A DNA stretch of 64,000 bases, taken from positions 53,618,810 to 53,682,809 of the forward strand of contig NC_031774.1 of NCBI RefSeq assembly GCF_001522545.3. Direction: 5' to 3'. The notes beneath the pieces were generated by a model. It worked only from the letters and a program-made list of their open reading frames with translations. It searched no databases and was not told the origin of the DNA. Source of the DNA: Parus major (lineage: Eukaryota > Chordata > Aves > Passeriformes > Paridae). Of the stretch, positions 62,501-64,000 are shown piece after piece (position 1 is the stretch's first letter; each line of letters starts with the position of its first letter). The translations under genes were made by a program, and so were the position numbers.

Positions 62501-63539
62501 GAAAAAGCAAGCCAGCAACATGCCAAAAGGATCCTTAGAGGAAATGGGAATGCTGTTGTATTTTCTGACACTTCAAACTCGATAATGACCACAGACTTAC
62601 TGTGAAATTGTAATTGGCTTCCTAAAAATAAGACACTGCTAGATTGTAGACAATTATACCTAGCTTACAGCACCCAAATAGGAATTTAAACCTTGGCTCT
62701 TTTTTAATCTTGCTTTTTCTCAATTTATATATTACAGGGAAGATGGTAATGTGAATTATTACTTACTCAAAACAAGGGATTTCTGCCAAGCAGCCTAATT
62801 CATATGAGTACAAGATTCTGCCTAACATTTCCAATGTACAAAGACAACAAAACTCCACAAGTTAGCAAATCCAGAGCGTAACTTCATAGAGATTGCACTT
62901 GCTCCACTTTTAGTAGAGCCTGTGCAGGCTGTGACTGCAGAATGACACCGTCTTTAAAAGGACAGAGCTCCCCAGTCCTGTCTGCCATGGTGGACAAATA
63001 GATAAAAGCTCTCAGCTTTACTGAATGGTGACAGATTTAACCCCAGGACCTTTAACTCTTTTGCTGGAGCTGGGCACCTACACATTCTGGGCTGGAGTTT
63101 TCCAGTTTGAACCTTACAGCTGACAGTATTACCAAATAGTGTTACTCTGAGAAGGGCTTTGTGACAATGTAATCATTAGTGCTCAAACCCACCCAAATAT
63201 TCTGGCATTTGCTGCCAATGGAGTTAAACAGTTGAGGTTCGTGGAAGATAAGTGGTATTGGTGATGCAGACTCCACCTCCTGTGACAAAGAGCCTTCATA
63301 TATCAGAGATCCAAATTAAATTAGACTAAATCCAAATTAAACCTGATGTTTTAAGGTGCTAATGCTACCATTGCAGAAAAATGTGGGAAAAAATTGATTC
63401 ATTAAAAAAAAAAAAGTTGTTATTTTGCAGCTATTACAATCTAGGCAAGGCAGCCTAGAGGAAGGAAAGGGAAAGGAGTTTCCCTGCTGTACTTGTTGGA
63501 GGCTAAAGCACAGTCTGGAGGCTCCAGCTGGCACCACGC
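56546..63539. other. Region between the BED locus and the right-end CpG island
   Basis: About 7 kb of mixed unique sequence. No repeat family or gene is clear to me. Open frames such as 58732-59178 on the plus strand and 61162-61593 on the minus strand show no recognised domain. The stretch 60810-61160 looks like non-coding sequence under constraint (balanced composition, many TAAT/TTAT motifs), but that cannot be judged without an alignment. Confidence 0.5.
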
Positions 63540-63875
63540 AGGGCGTTCGCAGGGGAGCTCTGAAGTGCCCCCAGTGCTCCACTACCCCTCCACTCTCCCT
63601 TACCCACCGGCACTCTCATATCCATCCCTCAAAAACCTCAACATCCACCTCGGCCCGGAGCCTCAATCCACAGCCCCCTGCCTCCCCTCCCGGCGCTCTG
63701 CTGCCCCGAGGCTCTGGGACAAGCCGGAGCAGCGACATCCCGGGCGGCTTCCAGCGGGGCCGGAGCGGCAGCGGGGCTCCGGCAGCCGCAGCTTCCCAGC
63801 GGCTTCCAGCGGCGCCTGTCGGGTCCCACCGGGCCGGGAACCCCGCGCCCCCCTCCTCGCAGGGCGCTCACTTTT
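63540..63875. promoter_or_regulatory. Right-end CpG island
   Basis: GC-rich, CpG-rich DNA with repeated ggcttccagcgg and cggagcggcagcgg segments. It looks like the promoter island of another gene whose body lies beyond the right edge, or one that reads leftwards. A minus-strand donor-like sequence, AAAA|GTGAGCGCC, lies at its right side (about 63873), and a plus-strand acceptor-like CCTCCTCGCAG ends at 63861. The open frames across it are composition effects. The gene is not identified. Confidence 0.6.
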
Positions 63876-64000
63876 GATGCGATTGCAGCTAATTAAAATT
63901 TAAAATTCAAATCAACTATCGAAAAGGTCATCTTGAAAAATCCGTCGGCATTTGGTATTTATCAGCTGGCGCGCAACTACACATAAACCCGGGTCTGTGT
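63876..64000. promoter_or_regulatory. AT-rich block with homeodomain-type motifs, likely conserved
   Basis: Directly after the CpG island the composition switches to AT-rich with CTAATTAAAA, an ATTTAAAATT palindrome-like core, ATCAACTATCGAAAAGG, TTTATC (GATA-type) and a CAGCTG E-box, then cgcgcaactacac. Clustered TAATT sites beside a CpG island are typical of the start region of developmental regulators. The block is cut by the window edge. Confidence 0.35.

Noticed and set aside
63425..63903. Plus- and minus-strand frames at the right end (77-150 codons)
   Set aside because: Low-complexity translations of the CpG island without domains or a clear gene context.
1..64000. tRNA, rRNA, CRISPR arrays, bacterial operons or phage features
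   Set aside because: None were visible; the composition, CR1/MIR repeats and intron structure are those of a vertebrate nuclear genome.

Overview
This is vertebrate nuclear DNA, most likely from a bird. It is AT-rich and sparsely coding, with two strong CpG islands. Three CR1 LINE tails show the typical avian 3' end (attctatgatt, or its complement), and there are a few old MIR-type remnants. There are no operons, no bacterial signals and no rRNA, tRNA or CRISPR arrays that I can see. Most long open frames are chance frames in GC-rich DNA or in a stop-free minisatellite.

The one gene identified with confidence is AKT1 (protein kinase B alpha), on the minus strand. Its first coding exon lies at 26225-26401. 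It has an in-frame upstream stop, the start codon, codons 1-15 (MNEVAIVKEGWLHKR) plus one base of codon 16, and then a strong splice donor at the coding position (base 46) where I recall the mammalian gene being split. The non-coding exon 1 and promoter lie in the CpG island at about 32260-33560, with a donor at 32836. Intron 1 is therefore about 6.4 kb. Intron 2 runs leftwards out of the window and is at least 26 kb long; I did not find the next AKT1 exon. A CR1 copy (33600-34065) sits immediately upstream of the promoter.

The left third (1-26224) is AKT1 intron 2. It holds a GC-rich 34-bp minisatellite with an assembly N, a G-quadruplex motif, a MIR, two plus-strand CR1 tails and a decayed minus-strand CR1 reverse-transcriptase fragment. 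The right half (34066-64000) is upstream of AKT1. It contains ancient SINE/LINE remnants and one notable coding candidate, a BED-type zinc finger in an open frame at 55444-55764 on the plus strand, with a possible small downstream exon at 56112-56150. The window ends in a second CpG island (about 63540-63875) followed by an AT-rich block full of homeodomain-type motifs, probably the regulatory start of another gene.

The best leads for something undescribed are the BED-finger locus and the right-end CpG/AT-rich block. I found no novel multi-gene system.
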